Shown here: piece after piece, positions 5,959-7,401 of the stretch
How positions within the stretch are numbered: the first letter of the stretch is position 1
How the letters are laid out: each line of letters opens with the position of its first letter
The notes under the pieces: generated by a model
The model's database searches: none
Told to the model about the DNA's origin: nothing
What the model saw: only the letters and a program-made list of their open reading frames with translations
Program-made: the position numbers and the translations under genes
Assembly: GCA_036159995.1 (NCBI GenBank)
Contig: JAYYEI010000052.1
Coordinates: 1 to 7,401 of the forward strand
Reading direction: 5' to 3'
Length of the DNA stretch: 7,401 nt
From: UBA8752 sp036159995
Lineage (GTDB): Bacteria; Bacteroidota; Bacteroidia; Flavobacteriales_D; Sanyastnellaceae

Positions 5959-7077
5959 ATGAAAACGCCCGTCTCCCCCGCCAAGTTGTCCGGGCTTTCC
6001 CTTTCCACCCTTCTGGTGGCCGCGATTTGGCTCACCGGTTGCGGGCGATCGGCCGAACCAAGTTTCTGGGAGGCCGATGGCAGCTGGCGCGCCGTGGAAG
6101 CCGTCTCGGCCTCCGAAGCCTGGTTTGCTTCCTCCAACGGAGAATGGCTGAGGGTCACCCTCGATGAGGGGAGCACCCGACGGACGGCCTTCGGAGGTCC
6201 CGTGCCCGACCCCACAGATTCTTCGGTGGGCACCCACTTCCGGGGACTGGCGCTGATTGATGGCGCGCTGGTGGGCACGGCCGTGGGGAGTCCGGCCATG
6301 ATCCGTCGAGGGGAACTCGATGCAGAGGGAGCCGTGACCGGGCGCCGAGCCACGGTCTGGCAGGAAAGCGATTCATCGGCCTTCCTCGACGCGGTGATCG
6401 CCTTGGACGACACGACCCTCGTGGCGATGGGTGACCCCATTGACGGTTGCCTGTGCGTGGTGCGCTCTGAAGACGGCGGCCAGTCTTGGGCCAAGGTGCC
6501 CTGTGCCGTGAAGGACAGTCCGGGCGTGCCGGCCAGCCGGGAGGGCGAGGCCGCCTTTGCCGCCTCCAACGGCAACCTAAGCTTCGCCGGCGACACCGTC
6601 TGGATGCTGTCTGGAGGCGGCGCCTCCCGCGTCTACCGAAGCCTCGACCGCGGCCAATCGTGGGCCGTCTTCGACACCCCGCTCCAACAAGGCGGACAGA
6701 TGACGGGCGGGTTCTCCCTGGATTTCGCCGACGCCCGCCACGGCATCGCGTGGGGCGGCAATTGGGAGGCCAAGGACGAGAACACCGCCCGCGCCGCGGT
6801 CACCTCCGACGGCGGCGAAACGTGGACCCTGTTGGCGGACGGCGCCGGTCCGGGCTACGGGTCGTCGGTGCGTTACCGGCCAGCTTCCTCCGGCCAACAA
6901 CTCGCCCTGGTGAGCACACCGGGTGGCGTGGACGTCAGCGACGATGGCGGCACCACCTGGCGCCACGTGAGCGACAGCAGCTTCTACGCCGCCCGCTTCA
7001 GCCCGGACGGTTCTGTGCTGTGGGTGTGTGGCAACGGTCAGCTCGGCCGCTATCCCGCCGCCACCCTCGGTTGGTGA
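5959..7077 (+). CDS. BNR/Asp-box (YCF48-like) beta-propeller lipoprotein
   Basis: This is a predicted lipid-anchored propeller protein, 372 aa, function unknown; Bacteroidota homologues are often mislabelled 'oxidoreductase'. The signal runs to lipobox LTGC with Cys 28. Four Asp boxes (SxDxGxxW type) are visible: SEDGGQSW 170-177, SLDRGQSW 228-235, TSDGGETW 282-289 and SDDGGTTW 327-334. Between them lie propeller strands such as HGIAWGGNW. The segment SAFLDAVIALDDTTLVAMGDP at about 140-160, ahead of the first box, fits this group. In-frame ATGs at 5935, 5947 and 5959 and a TTG at 5905 are all possible. I choose 5959 because it gives the cleanest lipoprotein signal and leaves the divergent SdpI-like gene unoverlapped. 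Asp-box folds also occur in sialidases and photosystem assembly factors, but I see no sialidase catalytic residues. Confidence 0.85.
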   Translation: MKTPVSPAKLSGLSLSTLLVAAIWLTGCGRSAEPSFWEADGSWRAVEAVSASEAWFASSNGEWLRVTLDEGSTRRTAFGGPVPDPTDSSVGTHFRGLALIDGALVGTAVGSPAMIRRGELDAEGAVTGRRATVWQESDSSAFLDAVIALDDTTLVAMGDPIDGCLCVVRSEDGGQSWAKVPCAVKDSPGVPASREGEAAFAASNGNLSFAGDTVWMLSGGGASRVYRSLDRGQSWAVFDTPLQQGGQMTGGFSLDFADARHGIAWGGNWEAKDENTARAAVTSDGGETWTLLADGAGPGYGSSVRYRPASSGQQLALVSTPGGVDVSDDGGTTWRHVSDSSFYAARFSPDGSVLWVCGNGQLGRYPAATLGW

Positions 7078-7083
7078 CCGGCT

Positions 7084-7401
7084 TCAGAGCGGCCTGCGGG
7101 CCACAAGGCGCGTGAGTTCAGCCCGCCCTTGGTGGTAGGGGCCTTCATCCAATACCGCCTCTTCCGTCACGCACAGCTGCACCTCGAGTTCGGCGAAGTC
7201 CCCCTCGAGCATGGCTGTCGTGAACAGCATATCGAGCGCCTTGGGGCCACCCGAGGTGAACGCGAGCTGACCGGGACCGAATCCCTCGAGGATCAGCGTT
7301 CCTCCCGGCTTGAGCCAACGGGCCACGCGGGGATGAAAGTCGGCCCGCAAGGGCGGCGGCAGGTGGAGGTAGCAGAGGGCAATGGCATCGAACGCCTCTC
7401 C
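7084..7401 (-). CDS. Class I SAM-dependent methyltransferase, C-terminal part (5' end outside window)
   Basis: The frame is open from the right edge to TGA (7086-7084), giving the last 105 residues. Visible motifs are FDAIALCYLHLPP (the post-II region ending strand 4), RADFHPRVARWLKPGG (helix and motif III LKPGG), TLILEGFGPGQL (strand 5) and a late strand pair ending LTRLVARRPL. This matches small TehB/methyltransferase type 11/12 domains. The SAM-binding GxGxG motif would lie upstream, outside the window. The codon at 7350 is an internal TTG, not a start, because the homologous sequence continues to the edge. The substrate is unknown. The gene converges on the BNR lipoprotein gene with a 6-bp gap and no clear terminator. 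Confidence 0.85.
   Translation of the reverse strand, partial: GEAFDAIALCYLHLPPPLRADFHPRVARWLKPGGTLILEGFGPGQLAFTSGGPKALDMLFTTAMLEGDFAELEVQLCVTEEAVLDEGPYHQGRAELTRLVARRPL

Noticed and set aside
5949..6596. N-terminal extension of the SdpI-like protein on the minus strand (347-aa frame)
   Set aside because: It is the Ser/Pro/Arg-rich antisense of the BNR lipoprotein gene; the membrane domain begins right after ATG 5948.
6486..7115. 209-aa plus-strand open frame in another frame of the BNR gene
   Set aside because: Arg/Pro/Gly-rich shadow frame typical of GC-rich genes; the lipobox and all four Asp boxes are in the other frame.

Overview
The window looks like a compact stretch of a GC-rich marine-type Bacteroidota chromosome, plausibly Flavobacteriales. 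The evidence is the family content: a DUF5777 beta-barrel protein, a Bacteroidota-style short YceI, a CRTAC1-type FG-GAP/ASPIC-UnbV protein with a duplicated dockerin-like tail, and a BNR/YCF48-like lipoprotein. Starts also lack convincing Shine-Dalgarno sequences, and one TTG-N17-TAnnTTTn promoter-like match is visible. I see no tRNA, rRNA, insertion sequence, phage gene or CRISPR array. The lineage is an inference from protein families, not from a marker gene.

Layout, left to right. At 1-51 (+) lies the last 16 codons of an unidentified gene. At 58-1740 (-) is a secreted seven-repeat propeller protein with ASPIC/UnbV and dockerin-like domains; its start is probably GTG. The gap 1741-1848 holds a small hairpin and a promoter-like sequence. 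At 1849-2259 (-) is a hotdog acyl-CoA thioesterase. Only 24 bp away and divergent, at 2284-3750 (+), is a secreted endonuclease/exonuclease/phosphatase protein. A perfect inverted repeat at 2246-2267 covers the thioesterase start codon.

Next comes a four-gene minus-strand block, transcribed from 5948 down to 3763: an SdpI-like membrane protein, a mono-heme cytochrome c lipoprotein, a YceI-like secreted protein and a DUF5777 beta-barrel protein. The junctions are 7 bp, TGATG (1 bp overlap) and ATGA (4 bp overlap), so this is almost certainly one operon. A reasonable but unproven reading is a cell-envelope redox or lipid-handling module: heme lipoprotein, isoprenoid-binding-type lipocalin fold and outer-membrane barrel. 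It is the strongest candidate here for a poorly described system.

Divergent from that operon, with start codons overlapping or about 10 bp apart, is a BNR/Asp-box propeller lipoprotein (5959-7077, +). It converges with the C-terminal part of a class I SAM-dependent methyltransferase (7084-7401, -), whose 5' end lies outside the window. All three convergent junctions are only 6-12 bp long, and every gene-free gap is about 110 bp or less. Five of the eight proteins with a visible N-terminus carry a secretion or lipoprotein signal, or six if the GTG start of the first gene is right.
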